Below are positions 1 to 13,274 of a DNA stretch of 64,000 nucleotides, piece by piece. Origin of the DNA: Limanda limanda. Taxonomy: Eukaryota > Chordata > Actinopteri > Pleuronectiformes > Pleuronectidae. Position 1 is the stretch's first letter, and each line of letters opens with the position of its first letter. The translations under genes were made by a program, and so were the position numbers. Location of the stretch: the NCBI RefSeq assembly GCF_963576545.1, contig NC_083644.1, positions 22,395,893 to 22,459,892 on the forward strand. The letters run 5' to 3'. The notes below the pieces were generated by a model. The model searched no databases. It was not told the DNA's origin and saw nothing but the letters and a program-made list of their open reading frames with translations.

Positions 1-1482
1 AGCTAAGCGATCGCAGTAGGGCAGAGAGAGGAGGAGAGATGCGTGAATATTTAAAAAGCTTTATTCATTCAGCGCTCGGCAGCTCTTCCCCAAATGACGT
101 TTCCTTTCAGAAGCGGTCACAGAAACAGCCTCGGATCTCCTCTTACACGCTTCTGCTTTTGTGCGTTTTTCTGTTTTCATGCATGAGGATGCAAAGTTGC
201 ACAGCACTGGAGCAGAATGACTGTCTAATAAAAGGATGAGAGGATTACAGCAGTGATGAATGACTCCGTCTGTTCACCTTCTTGTAAGTCCTGGTCATCT
301 GGACTGTTGCATCATAAGCCCAATTTAATCACTCAAAAATACTATCAAATGAACAGCCTGCTTTTTATTTTGTGCCGCGACCTAACTTGACTTTTGCATA
401 ACCATTAACAACATTATGAGAGATGGGCAGGATGGGAAAGGGAGGGGATGGGCTGACATTTCATAGGTGAGGCTTTTCCTGAGAGAAGAATACATTGAGG
501 TGATACAGTGAGTCTGTCTCCACAGAGACCGCGATGAATGTCACAGTGTATTAGGATATGGACGCGCTCTGTTTGCCGTCTATTCTCACTGGGCTGAGTG
601 TTTTTTTCCAGTGCTTAAGTGACAAGGGGGTCCTGCTGGGATACCGAGGGCTCGCCAGGGACAGGGATATGCAGGATCCAACTAAAGAGGAGGCTGATCC
701 TTGCAGATTCCCCTGCTGGTTTATTCACCCATACATCATTACTTCCACCAGGGGAAGTCATGTTTTCACCCATGTCCATTTGTTTGTTGGCTGGTTTGTT
801 TGTTTGTTTGTTTGTATTTTATTGTCCCAGGATTACGCAAAAACTACAAATGAATTTCCGTGAAAACAAAACAGAACAATCTTTTTTGGCAAGGATCTGG
901 ACAAAGGGAAGAATCCATGAATCACTTCTCCAACCATGCAATTTTCTTTTAACATTTTAACCAATTTCCCAGGGAAGAATTCATGAATCTTGATGGAAAC
1001 ATGGCATATTAAGGAAGAGTGCTTGCAATTGTGTGCAGATCCAAATAAAAATCAGAAGGGGGAAGAATTTGTACAGCTGGCTTCAAGCCGTAACTACCAC
1101 CAAAGTGTTTATTGTGATAATTCGGGTAGTATGTCCAAACGAACATGACAGATTTGGTGCTGAATTTAAGGGAACTGTTGGGCCTCGGTGGAGATATGTA
1201 CCATTCTACTTCAGTCATTCGTGTCTTCTTGCTTTTACATAAAATCCAAACCAAGTCTATTCTATTCTCTGTTATTTTTAGCACCACATTTAAATCTCCC
1301 CACTGCTGCTACAGTACTCACAGCCAATCAGGCTAATCTGCTGCCAACGGAGGGAAGCTTCTGAGTGACATACGGGGCTGGCAAGGGTCGCCGGTGGCCT
1401 CTCACACCGGAGCAGGATAATGAGACTATCCCGCTGTCAAGCATCTGTGGCCTCGGTCTAGTTTTCCTTCAATAAACTCAGT

Positions 1483-1489
1483 ACACACA

Positions 1490-1582
<93 letters not shown>
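1483..1582. repeat. (CA)n microsatellite, about 100 bp
   Basis: Nearly uninterrupted CA dinucleotides. Frames across it translate to Val/Cys or Thr/His runs and are not genes. Confidence 0.97.
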
Positions 1583-1586
<4 letters not shown>

Positions 1587-1705
1587 ACCCACACATCGAG
1601 ATTTTTATATTGAGTCACAAACAAAATTGAATCACTTAGTGACAGAACATTTTTAACTAGCCAGGATATAAACATTCTAACAGTCTGTATTAGATTGATG
1701 GCTAA

Positions 1706-1726
1706 TGTGTGAGTGTGTGTGTGTGT

Positions 1727-1807
<81 letters not shown>
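1706..1807. repeat. (GT)n microsatellite, about 100 bp
   Basis: GT dinucleotides with two early GA interruptions. It is complementary to the CA tract about 125 bp to its left. Confidence 0.97.
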
Positions 1808-3659
1808 TCAATGCTAAGGTGTAGTTTTGGCAGCAGAGAGATTAAGTGCATTCATCTTCATTTGCTGGCTGGCGTTAGCTGTGTTACCTGCCGGAACAGA
1901 AACGCTCTGTTTCCCCCTGAGACTCGGACCAGCGATTCGACACCCAGACACACCACTCGCTTCATTTCTCCCCGTCTGTCTCTCTCTTTTTGCTCTCTTT
2001 CATGTGTCTCCTGGTGCCGTCTGATTCTGTATTCTGCTCAGCGTACGTCTCTCTCGTCCTACTAGTACAAATGTCTTTCTCTTTTGTTACAATCTGGCTC
2101 GGCGTCGCTGTGACATTTGACAAATAGCATAACAAATAACCCTATCCGTCCCTTGCACTTTGAATGATGACATTCACGCCAGTGATTACTGCTTATAGAG
2201 CAGCTGTCAGACCGACACACACGAGTGCGTGTTCTGCACCCACACACTTACATGGCACTTTCCCCTGTGTCAAATGTGGAGCCCCTTTTGACACCAGACT
2301 AATGGCTTATTGAACACTTCATTATTTCCACATATTATTTTGTCAGTGCTGAGAAAATTAAAATCGACTGCCCTACTTTATCACCGTGCCTTTTTGTTCG
2401 AATGAGACCAGCAGTAATGAAAGAGTGCAACACTTTCATAAAAATGCCCCAGAACCCCTGCTATCTGATGTCTTGTGTCAGTGTGTGGCTCCAGAGAGAG
2501 GTGTGATAGAGGAGGATGGGGTACGGTTGGGTGGCAGTGGGCCAGGCGTGTAAAGGCAGAGTCTAATGGACGGTCTCTTGTGCTGTTTTTCTGTGTATTT
2601 AAGTGAAAGTGTAACGCATTTATTCTTATTTGTGGCTCGGTGAATGATGGGACGCCACATTCTGTTACTGCTGTGAGTGGAAGGGGAAGAATATATATGA
2701 GACAGGGGCCCTGTGTATTTCAGATGCCACCTTAAATTAGGTACCTGAAGATTAAGGTAAGGAGTGGAATGCGTTTGACTCAGTAAAATATAACCGTTTG
2801 TAGAAAAAGAACACAGCAGAGACTGTTTTTTCTGAGGTTGAGTGAAATGAGAGGCGGCACAACAGACAGAACTAAAAGTGGGTTCAGAAAGTAGTCTGAG
2901 GGCAAACTACCAGATAGATGCCAAAGTGGGAAGGAGAGGAGAGAGGAGTGTTTCTTTTTTCAGCCATGTATGAATGTGCGTCATTCGCCCGCAGCCCAGA
3001 ATGTTTTTCATTCAGGTTGTTGAATAATTACACAGAATATGACACAGAGGCCAAGTCTAAAACCATTACTTGTGCTTTCCCGCAGTACCGAACTAGCTGA
3101 GATAAACCTCTCCAGCAAAGTAAATCCCCAAATAGCCTCATCTTGTCACACAGATACAACAGTTCTCCACTACGACAAAATGATTAATAATGAATCATGT
3201 TGGCCTCTATAGTTATGTCACTATGAGCCTGGTCTAACATGGGAAATTAAAGGGAGATTCTAGTTGACCTGCTTGTAGATGTATTATTTTGCTCATGTGG
3301 ATATTTGTGATGAAACATTTCATCACACATTAAAGATTTGTCTAACTCTCAGAAATGATATCGATCGGGTCAAGCAACATGGCCCGGCAGGAGCTATACT
3401 AAAAAACGGAAACTTAGCAGAAATCATCCTGTAACCTGATCTTTGAATTGACCCAAAACAAAAGAACAGAAAAAAATCCTGTCCCAGCAATCTGCAGCAG
3501 CTGTAAAGCAACAAACCTCAACTAGAGTCTCTGTCTTTCATATTGTGTCAGCGAATACAGTAAGAAGAATTTTTTTGATAACCCACTAAAAGCAGTTTGT
3601 GGTGATGCAAGTTCAACCACTGTTCTTCTTCTATGGGAATTCACCAGTGATTCAAACAG

Positions 3660-3875
3660 AGGGAGAGTCTTGCACGTTGACATTGTAAGTAAATGGACTG
3701 TATTAAGAAAAAAATATTCCAGTCCTGTCCATTCCTATGTGTTTGGCACAGCCACCATGGGAAAAATTTTGTATCTTGCCCAAGGACACTTCAAAATGGA
3801 GTCTGGGATCGATCCACCAATCTCCTGGTTAGTGGATGATCCTCTGTACCTCCTGAGTCACAGCCGTCTTTAGGT
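3660..3875 (-). mobile_element. tRNA-derived SINE, copy 2 (degenerate)
   Basis: Reverse complement of 3800-3870 reads gactcaggaggtacagagga, then ccactaaccaggag and ggatcgatcccagactcc, matching copy 1. The body with tatcttgcccaaggacactt lies at lower coordinates, as expected for minus orientation. Confidence 0.65.
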
Positions 3876-5691
3876 AGTCCCCATGACGAGTCCCGGTGCA
3901 GTATTTAACCAAAAAAACTGAAAGCAATTGGTGATGGGTCATTAAATGTAATCTTTTGGTGCCATGTCACCACTGTTTTCCACCTGATTATGTACGTTGA
4001 GGGAGGAAAAGCAGGCTGCTTATATCCTCAGTGTTGCTTATAAGCTGCTCACTAACCTGGGGGGTGGGGGGGGGGTGTTCACGGCTCTGTGAAGCTGAAC
4101 TAACGTGCACCTTCTCATCCTTGCTAACATGGTCATTAACATGGTTGGGTTAACATCTAATTAACAGTAAACACGAAGTAGACAAGTGTGATGAGAATAT
4201 CCAACATCAGAGTATTGAACAGATTTGGACTGATCTTGTGCTGACGTCATGCTATTAGTGTAATATTCACTCTTCACTACAAATCCAACAAAGGAAATGT
4301 CGGGGGATAAGACTAAGGATTCATTTTTTGGGCACCATGGATACATCTGTACAAATGTTCACAGATCCATTCAAATCCAGTATTTGTTGAGATATGTTTG
4401 GACCAGTTGACTGGCTGATGTTGCCAGCCAATGCTTATTGCATGGCTAAAGCTGCAAATTGTAGATAATGTAATTTTATGTGTACTGAAAGTTGCAGACA
4501 TTTGTTGTATTTGCAGACATCTTCTTTGTCAAAGCAAAACTAAAATGGACTCAAAGTCCCACAATGACAACAGTGACGATAAACCAGCATGAATCAACAC
4601 AGCCAGTAATTCACCGAGAAGCGGCCCGGCCTTGGTGCATGAGTACAGTAACTACAGGATTTCCAGGGGAATAATTGGTTTTTATTTGAGATGGTTTCTG
4701 TTAAAGTAAATACAGTTTATTGTTGAACATGCTCAGATTGATGTTTGTGCGAAACTTTTTATTCTTCCGATTTATACTGAAGAAATGATGAGTGAACTAT
4801 CATCTTATCAAGATACAGACAGAGATGGAAAAAAAACAAAATGGATTTTTGATGGTCTACTGCTCCAAAATATTATGCATGGAACTGCCTATCACAATTA
4901 TATACTTATTTATCAAAGGTGTCAGAACACAGCTTTGTTCAAACCCACTTTAACCTCTGGTGATGAAGGACACAAATATGACAACAACACCTGGGTTGAT
5001 CGTTGATGAATAGAATTTCTGTGTTATTTTTCATTCGTGCAACTCTTGCAGCCATTTCTTGGTAATGCTCCGTTCAGAATGATTTCCAATAACAAAAACA
5101 AGAGAACAGCAGAGCAAGGTCTCAAAGTAGGATTTTCTTATATACAGTTGTTGACGGTGTGTTGACTCAAAAATTATTAACCTTTCGGAATAAGCAGAAA
5201 GCTGAAAGTAGCTTTTCTGCTGTATCGACCCCGAATGTACTTTCTCGACAACGACACACAAATGTCTCCCTTGACTCAACACCTGCAACCATTACAGACG
5301 CCGTGTTTTGAATGATCACATCAGAAGGAAAAGAAGAAGGCCATCTCCGTGGTGACAGTGGAGCTGCCTTGGCTGTGTCTATTTGACGACCTTCCTTCTG
5401 CTTCTGTTTTCCCTCTTTAATATTCTTGCTACGAAGAGGATTAGCTTTGGAACCACAAAATAAAGATGGGGCATGGAAGGAAGAGAGACAACTGACCTTT
5501 CACTGGCACATCAGGAAGAATAGAAAAAAAGAAAGAGACAAAGGATGTTTCAGAAAACACAGATGTAGTCCTTCTCTTTGTATCAGCACATTCTCATCTG
5601 CCATCTGAATTCAAATCATTGCTGGGGACTGAGGGGAAAGTGTGACAGAGGAATTTAAAGCCAGCTAAGCCAAGAAGAGATAGAGGGAAGT

Positions 5692-5768
5692 GTGTGTGCG
5701 TGTGTGGTGTGTGTGTGGGTGTGTGTCTGTCTGTGTGTGTGTGTGCGTGAGAGAGAGAGAGAGAGAAA
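5692..5768. repeat. GT/GA compound microsatellite
   Basis: Imperfect GT run followed directly by (GA)n. Confidence 0.9.
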
Positions 5769-6044
5769 GAGAAAGTGTCCTAGAGAACCGAGGGTAGATT
5801 GGTTTCACCTGCACCACACAGTGTTTAGATAAACTTCAGCAGCAGGGAGCAGAGGACTCAGCAGAAAGGGAACAGGATGCAGGTTCGACTCAGCACTTCA
5901 AAGAAAACTCAAGAGTCCAAGAAACTCAAACTATTTAAACCACTGAAGAAATAGACACTGCTTCATTTAGGAAAAGAACTGGGTCCGTTTCCTGGGCAGT
6001 TCTCGCTAGTAAGCATATCCTGCCGTGGTGTGCAGACGGGACGA

Positions 6045-6217
6045 GAAGAGTAAAGAAGAGAAGAGAAGAGAAGAAAAGAGAAGAGAAGAGAAGAGAAGAG
6101 AAGAGAAGAGAAGAGAAGAGAAGAGAAGAGAAGAGAAGAGAAGAGAAGAGAAGAGAAGAGAAGAGAAGAGAAGAGAAGAGAAGAGAAGAGAAGAGAGGAG
6201 AGGAGAAGAGAAGAGAA
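6045..6217. repeat. (AAGAG)n pentanucleotide satellite, about 33 copies
   Basis: About 170 bp of pure purine on the plus strand with an AAGAG period; one early variant and a few GGAGA units at the right end. Its frames give Arg/Glu/Lys or Leu/Phe/Ser repeats without coding meaning. Confidence 0.97.
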
Positions 6218-6904
6218 AATAAGTCATGTCAAAAGGAAGTTGCAGTGATACGACAGCGTTAAAGGTCACAGTGAACTACTCCACTGTCTCTTGTGAATCA
6301 ACCATCACTCGTCCGGTGCAGAGGCTTCACTCAGCCTGATTGTTCAGTGAATGTGAAGTGACATGACAAATACCTTTTACTGTCCAGAGCAAAAAACATA
6401 TCTTCTATCAAATAGTTTCTATTTGTGTCAAGAGCACATTGGCTGCTAGAAGTGTAATCCACCTAAAAATAAAAGTGTTCTTAACGGAGTACCGCCTTAT
6501 GGGTTTATCTGTTTTATTATGAACGTCAGAAACAGCTTTAAATAGCGCCTCAATCCGTCAAGTTACTTCACAGGTCCCCACACCTTTTTAGAGTGCCTGT
6601 ATTTTGATCTTTTACACAACCATAACATTACTGTAATTTTAAAATGATGATGTTCTCATGAGAATGATGAGGCAAAAAGACAGGGTTAGTAAACACAGTG
6701 AAAGGGCAAAGTTCACCTGCCTACCTCATTCATTCATGTTGCATTATGTCGACTTCATCAATTATAACCAGAACCTGTTTACTTATTAGCACAAGCTTTT
6801 GTTATACTTTGTGTTATACTCTACCTTAATCGTGGCCCTGAGATCAAGGGCCCTAATTCAGTTATTTAGCTTTGAACAGGATGGCTTCTAGTAGTCTTAG
6901 TCAT

Positions 6905-7405
6905 GTTCAAGTGTCCCAAGTATTGCACTTCGGTAACCACTAGTGTGGGACATTTCTAGGCATTTTGCTTTAATGTAATGTGCCTACAAGTGTCCCACGT
7001 ATTGTACTTCCCTAACACCAAGAGTGGGACATTTCTAGGCATTTTGCCTAAATGATATGTGCCTAGAAGTGTCTGGCTCATTCTGATTGGTCGGGACATT
7101 TCTAGGCATTTTTGCTATAATGTTAAGTGCCTACAAGTGTCCCACTTATTGTACTTTCCTAACGACAAGTGTGAAACAATTCAAGGCATTTTGCTATAAT
7201 GATAAGTTCCTACAAGTGTCTCAAGTCTTGCAGATCCCAAACTACAAGAGTGGGACATTTCTAGGCATTTTGCCTCAATGATAAGTGCCTAGAAGTGTCC
7301 GGCTCATTCTGAATGGTCGGGACATTTCTAGGAATTGTGCCTCAATGATAAGTGCCTAGAAGTGTCCGGCTCATTCTGATTGGTCGGGACATTTCTAGGC
7401 ACTTT
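6905..7405. repeat. Minisatellite of 67-81 bp units with two spacer types
   Basis: The block gggacatttctaggca recurs at about 6947, 7025, 7093, 7252, 7319 (variant) and 7386, plus a diverged copy near 7171. Each is followed by ttttgc..aatgataa and then gtgcctagaagtgtc, which pairs with the block as an inverted repeat. Spacers alternate between a cccacgtattgtacttccct type and a cggctcattctgattggtcg type. Confidence 0.85.
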
Positions 7406-7428
7406 TGAGACAGGGATCATAACATGAT

Positions 7429-7444
7429 GGGGGGGGGGGGGGGG
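7429..7444. repeat. Poly-G tract, 16 bp
   Basis: Sixteen consecutive G just right of the minisatellite. Confidence 0.95.
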
Positions 7445-8340
7445 TGAAAAGTAACCTGTTACAGTTTTGTTCAAAGACTTCTGATACAGGATTGTTACCA
7501 TCACTTGTTTTCCTAATTTCCTAGACTAACCCATCCACCATCTGCCTACACTGTAGTCTGCCAAAACACGTCGATGATGATAACATCTGAAAGTTCAGAA
7601 GCAAGTGTATCATCCTGCATTATTAGCAATGTGGGCATGTGGCTGCAAGTTACTTGAGCCTATTCTCCATTTATTTGGTAAGCAATGACTCACCTCTGCT
7701 TTCTGAGTGACTCATGTGGAGAGCCGTCATTTTGTGTCTGCAGTCGTGTTTGCCTGCAGCACCTGAGGCTCAGCGTCGGAGTTGAACGATCTGTGTGTGG
7801 CAGGAAAAGTCAAGAGGAAAACCACATCTGAAAACCAGGATAACCACTGTTTCTGCACAGAGCCAGAGTCACACGCACAGCTTTACAATGGCAGCAATTG
7901 TCAAAGAGAAGCTAAGCCATGCACAACAAAAAAGGGCCCTACACAAGCAACAGGTCTGTATTGTACACAGGTTTAAAATACTTGCTGTACATAGTACTAT
8001 TATCTGAGGCTGAGACGTTGTCATTTACTCAGATTATGGGCTTCCTCTTTAAAGAGCAGAGCACAGTGCCTGTGTTTATACAAATCGTCTGCTGGAAATC
8101 AATCATGCAGGTATTTCAAATGTTTTGTGGGTGATTACATTTTGACTGTGTTACAGCAGCGGCCCTGTCAGAACTTGTAACTCAAGAAGCTGGTGCACTT
8201 TTGCGAGACATTTCAATATTTCAGAAGAAAAAAAGCCTTTGTCTGCTTGTGCTACCGGTGCACTTTTGAAAATAAAAATGTCTCAATTGCTCGTCATATA
8301 ACTGTCTCACTTCGTTTCCAACTCCATGTCCACTCCTTTT

Positions 8341-8729
8341 AATAGGAAATTCCAGCCTCTCCTGAACTCCCGGAGCAGGTTTGGGCAGCTCTCTTGTTTA
8401 CCTTTTCTGCGGCCCCCGCCCCTCTGCTCTGCCACTTCCTGATCACCTTGGCCTATTAGAGGTGAGCTGGCTCTGAACTCACACCGGAGCAGCTTTCCTC
8501 ACTTTTGGTTTGAGAAATCCCCCGAGACTGGCAACCAGATACAGTTTCTCCACCTGAAGGCCAGCGGCCAATCGGCGGGCTCGGTGACTGGGACAAAGTC
8601 CTCTTTACTGAGTCATTTAACTCTCTGTTCCCTCCCCTCCACCTCGTCTCTGAATGGTTTAACGTTACACCCTCTGCCTGGTTTTACCTGTCCAGGTGAA
8701 CTGCACTGCTGAAAGTGAACGTCGCACAT
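8341..8729 (+). promoter_or_regulatory. Candidate promoter and untranslated first exon of long-form lnx1
   Basis: A GC-richer block stands out from its AT-rich surroundings. It holds a GC box (cccgcccc near 8416), CCAAT at 8568-8572, an AP-1-like TGAGTCA at 8609-8615 and, at the end, a consensus donor gtaagt at 8730. It could be the 5' exon that splices to 13609. No reading frame is implied. The evidence is composition and motifs only. Confidence 0.35.
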
Positions 8730-9145
8730 GTAAGTACACTTTCCCACTCCAAGTTGGCTTTGTTATTTGAAATGGGATCTTCAATTGTCTTAAATTTGTA
8801 ATAGTTGAGCTTCGACTTCATGTGAAGTCATAGAACTGGTTCTGCTGGTCTTTTTCATTTGCACAGACTCCCTGTATGAGCAGGGTTTCACTATCACTTC
8901 ACATGTGAGTGAGAGATGGATGACAACTACAGTTACATTGTGTGTGTGGAGATTTTCTGTTCCCTGTGCGTGTGTGATGGTGTTCAGTACAATCTGTGCT
9001 GATCCAGTCAGCCATTCTAATATTAGAGACACTTCACGGAGCTTCACATCTGCCTGCAGCTGCTATCCCAGATTGGGGTTTCAGGTCTGGCTCAGACTCA
9101 CCGTGGAGCTTGCTATGAACTACAGAGTGGGACTGGTATACACAA

Positions 9146-9148
<3 letters not shown>

Positions 9149-9206
<58 letters not shown>
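9149..9206. repeat. (CA)n microsatellite
   Basis: Uninterrupted CA run of about 55 bp. Confidence 0.95.
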
Positions 9207-9207
<1 letters not shown>

Positions 9208-9939
9208 GCTTGATGTGGAGGTTATTGAGAGGGTAGGAATTACATTACTCTGTTGCTCTACATCCCATACTCACTGGAGATGGAATAAGGAGCGCTGGAT
9301 TTCAAATTACTGTCTGTTGTCTTAATATTACAGTTATGATAGTGTCCAGGTCTTAATGAGTGTGGCTTAAACCTGAGATAACAACTCGACAGGGCGTGTA
9401 TTGCATAGCACTTATAGTTTAAGTCCTAATAAGGAATAACACACGCCTTATTACTTAATTATAATGAGTTATAATTATAATGAGTTATAATTAATTATAT
9501 ATTATACATATGTTTTGTTATGTTTTGTTTCTCAGCTCAAAGAGAGAAAAGAAAGAATTTCTTTCCCTGAATTGTCTGCGTTTTACGGACATGTCTGAAC
9601 ACAACAGACTTTGCTGGATTCTCTGTGTGTTGGATTTTATGAATACTCTTCTTGCCCATAACTCCAGGTCGCATTCTGTTAAACCAATTTGTGGTCAGGG
9701 TCTGTATTTAGCTGCACGGAGCAGCGGGGCTGTTCTGACATCAGACTCTAGCTGGGAGTATTTTCAGACTTCTTTTATTTATGATCTGATGACGTTTCTC
9801 ACAGTTGCTCGTGACGTTCATGAGCGACTCGTTTTGTGCTGTATTTAGGCGCGAGTGTTGGCCCTGTGTGGCAGTCCCTGAAGGAGTTTCGTTCTTAATG
9901 TGAATCACAGAACAGTCCGTGGTCTTGAATGTTATTACA

Positions 9940-10270
9940 TTACATTTCATTTAGCTGACGCTTTTATCCAAAGCGACTTACAATAAGTGCATTCAACCCT
10001 GAGGGTACAAACCAAGAACAACAAGAATCAAGACAGTAAAATTTCTTCGAAATAAAGCAAAACTACAGAGTGCTATAAGTAAGTGCCATTTTAGTGCTAC
10101 CAAAGTGTTAGTTTTCAAAAGTGGTTTTTTTTTAAATTTATTTTTTTTTTTTTTTATTCAAGGTACAGTCGGAAGAGGTGTGTTTTTAGTTTTCGGCGAA
10201 AGATGTGTAAACTTTCAGATGTCCGGATGTCGAGTGGGAGCTCATTCCACCATTTAGGAGCTATAATCTT
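9940..10270. repeat. Teleost dispersed repeat (ttagctgacgcttttatccaaagcg family), copy 1
   Basis: Contains tttagctgacgcttttatcc then aaagcgacttacaa, a consensus seen very widely in fish genomes, followed by an A/T-rich centre and a gagctcattccaccatttag end. No coding content. Confidence 0.75.
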
Positions 10271-12884
10271 TTGAGGCCACACCTGCTAAAACCACAAGGA
10301 GCAGGTCCACTCTGGGACTTTAGAGACGTTTCTTGCAGGACACAAAAGAAAAATCATCAATCATTAACAAAGTGGTTGAGCAAAAGAAGGCTGTGTTACA
10401 TGTCAGCCGTCATGCCTTTCACACACGTACACACAAACTGTCTGATTGAGTGTGCCTTGAGTGCGTGTGAGTGTGTGTTTGATTGATACGGATGTGATTT
10501 GATTTCTCCTGCGGAATGTAAGGCTACGTACGGCACATAGCGACATGCTAGCTGAGTGAGGACAGCCAGAGTGCTGACGCAGACACAGTTAACTGTCACT
10601 GGGTTGTTTTTCACCCTCAGTCATTAAAAGGGGCTGAGTTGGCACAGCCTTGTATCATTATTAACTCAAGTCGTCGCAGTTCATAGTAGAGTAACCCCAG
10701 AGTGATTCCATGTTTGCATAACATCCGCTATGTGTGGGGAAGAGGGTATTGGCCTAAACAAACAACTTGCATTTCTTCTAATAGTCGAAGAAGCACAGGG
10801 GACAGCCTGCTGGGCCGAGGCAGGACATGACTTTGGTTCAAAGACAAAGGAGACAATTTCCTTTTTCGCTTTCGGTTCAAACCTGAAATAGAAATGTATG
10901 TCATTATTCTGCAGCAAAGCTGAACCCCTCATGTTTCTCTTGCTCGCTTGGTTATTGGATTTGCAAGTGTCGTTATTAATAAAACATCAGCAATTTGTGG
11001 TTAAAGTTCAGCCAATCCGTTTCTCTGTTATTGTCGCTAAAATGCAGCAGGACTGTGGTGGTAGCGTCGTCTTGTCACTTCGGGGAATGAGGGAGCTGAT
11101 GTTCCTCAGGCACGGGTGTGGCTTCTGCAACTGCCCGCCTGTGCAGTGGGTGTGTGGAGGTGTTTGTGTGTGTGTGTGTGTTTGTTTCAGGGCATGTCTC
11201 AGCATGCAGCTGGCTGTATTTGTGAGCAGGAATGTGCGATTTCCATTCCAAACACACATTATTTGTCATGTAGGTTCCAGTCAGGCTCTAAGTAAAGTGC
11301 TGGATGTGTCATCCATTTTTGTCTCAGATTAAACAAGAGCACATTCTGATCCTTTTTGTTTTTGTTTTTGTTGTGCTGATATATTCTAAGCTTCACAGCA
11401 GAATAAACAGGTAACCCTAAAGGAAACTGCTCTGCTGTTATCCTGCTCAGATCTGGAGCTGGAGAGAAAAACATCAAAGCACCATCATTTGTCATTTTCT
11501 TTAACTTTGAATTGATTTATTTTTGTAATGTGTGGTTCCTGCAGGCAGACACTTTCTCCTCCTTTCTCTCTCCCTTAATGTCTCTGCACACATCTCCTCC
11601 TGCGTGGTGATGAAAGGGCCCTGCTCAACAGATCAGAGCAGACCTGGGATGCAGCAGGTGCCACAGTGTGCAATGAATCAGACGTGTTACCACAAGCTCT
11701 CAGTGGGAAAGTTCATCCTTGCTAAGACTGCTCAGCCTCCTCTTATTAGCCTTCCCCCCCCCCCGACTCACCAAACATGCTGAGCTCTCACTGACACTGA
11801 CACAACTCGCTGTGCGCTGTCTACACACTGTGTGTGTACAGAAATGAAGAGAGCCTGTTTGTTTTGACAACGTGGTGGTTACTCTGTGGATTTGTATACA
11901 CGTGCTGTATTTGTATGCATTAGCATATTGGGACGCACATCACACTCTATTGTTTGCTGCGATTGCATTTAGAGAATGGGAACGTGTCCAGTTAATTAGC
12001 GGCTAGAGAACTTTTGTATTCTGTTGTCGTTGGTACTTTTTTAATAATTTTAATCAGATCTAGCGTCTCATTAAGCAGCCAGGACACAATAGTGGGTCCA
12101 GTGCGGAGCCAACAAGATGGCTGTTGCCAAGGTGACGTGTCTGACTGAGCCCATCTGTTCGTGTCCATGTGCTTGAGGATCCTGTTTTGGATATGACGTG
12201 ACCACTGGCACTCTCACAGCTCTGAGCACAAAGTGAAATCTGGGTGACAGGAACAAAGAGAACACTTGGCATGTTGGAAATCATGTCACATCCCCATGTG
12301 TGTTCGTCCTGTGCATATCTGTCTCAAATCTGCCACTGAGGCGAACGGTATTGATGTCCCTGCATCCACAGAAGAAAACTCAGTGGTTCGATATTTCCTC
12401 TCAGTGCCAGAGGAGAAAAAATCTAAAAAGTGGAAAAAACTCAGCGGCAAAATACATTTTGTAGAGCTGCACAAATTCTGTGCTGCCGTTCTTCACATGT
12501 GTCTCAAAGGGAACAAAACACCCTGTTGAATATTGCATGTTTCTGCTGTGAGGGGAAGCAACTAACTCATTTCCTCAAGTACTGTTGTTGAGTACAGTTT
12601 TGAGGTACTTGCATTTTACTCAATTAGATGCTAATTCTACTCTGCTGCATTTCACAGAGACCCATTGCACTTTTTACTTTTTACTTTACAATTATCTGAC
12701 AGCTTTTCTTACTTTTTTATTTCACTTAATCACATAATCGAGATATTCAAATTGGCTCCAAAATAACAAAACCAGGCCTCACAGAGATATTTTCCCTTCT
12801 TCCTCCTCTTCAAAGACCAAAATGGGAAATTTGTACATTATTTTACAAAGAATCAAACAAAAGTCTTAAAACAAGGTCACGGGC

Positions 12885-13100
12885 AGCTGGGGCTCAGGAG
12901 GTAGAGCGGGTGGTCCACTAACCAGAGGGTCAGCAGTTTGATCCCTGCCTCCCCCCAGTGCAGAAGTGTCCATCAGTCACACACAGCCGGCAATGACGTG
13001 TGATAGAGAAAGTGCTGCACATAGATGCACTGTATTAATGTGTAGGTGATTGGGTTAAAGGGAAAAACTGCATTTTAAATGGTTCATAAAGACTAGAAAA
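12885..13100 (+). mobile_element. tRNA-derived SINE, copy 1
   Basis: GGGGCTCAGGAGGTAGAGCG resembles a pol III A box and GGTCAGCAGTTTGATCC a B box, about 30 bp apart, as in a tRNA-derived head. The body after it (gtgctgcacatagatgcact) is typical of a fish SINE. It lies just upstream of the RING exon. Confidence 0.75.
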
Positions 13101-13274
13101 GGGATGAATGAAAACAGACTATTTACAAAACTACGTATCAGAACTTCTTCTCTCCTTCCCCATAACTCATCATCAGACCACCCCCCCCCCACCACCACCA
13201 CCGACAATATGGAAGCTCCAGCTCACATCTAGCAGCTACAGCAGTAAAGTGCTGCTCACACTTTGATGCACAGA

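Larger units (their letters stand above)
1..8340. other. Non-coding upstream region
   Basis: No exon, RNA gene or recognisable protein was found. It holds the CA/GT pair at 1.5-1.8 kb, a SINE at 3.7 kb, the AAGAG satellite at 6.0 kb and the minisatellite at 6.9 kb. It may be distal 5' flank of lnx1. Confidence 0.6.

Noticed and set aside
1478..2065. Cys/Val repeat proteins
   Set aside because: They are translations of CA/GT microsatellites. The same applies to frames at 9.1, 20.5, 48.7 and 59.7 kb.
6006..6269. Arg/Glu/Lys and Leu/Phe/Ser repeat proteins
   Set aside because: They are frames of the AAGAG satellite, not a gene.
12885..12960. A functional tRNA gene
   Set aside because: A/B-box-like sequence is present, but the acceptor stem and cloverleaf do not form and the body matches a SINE repeated elsewhere in the window.
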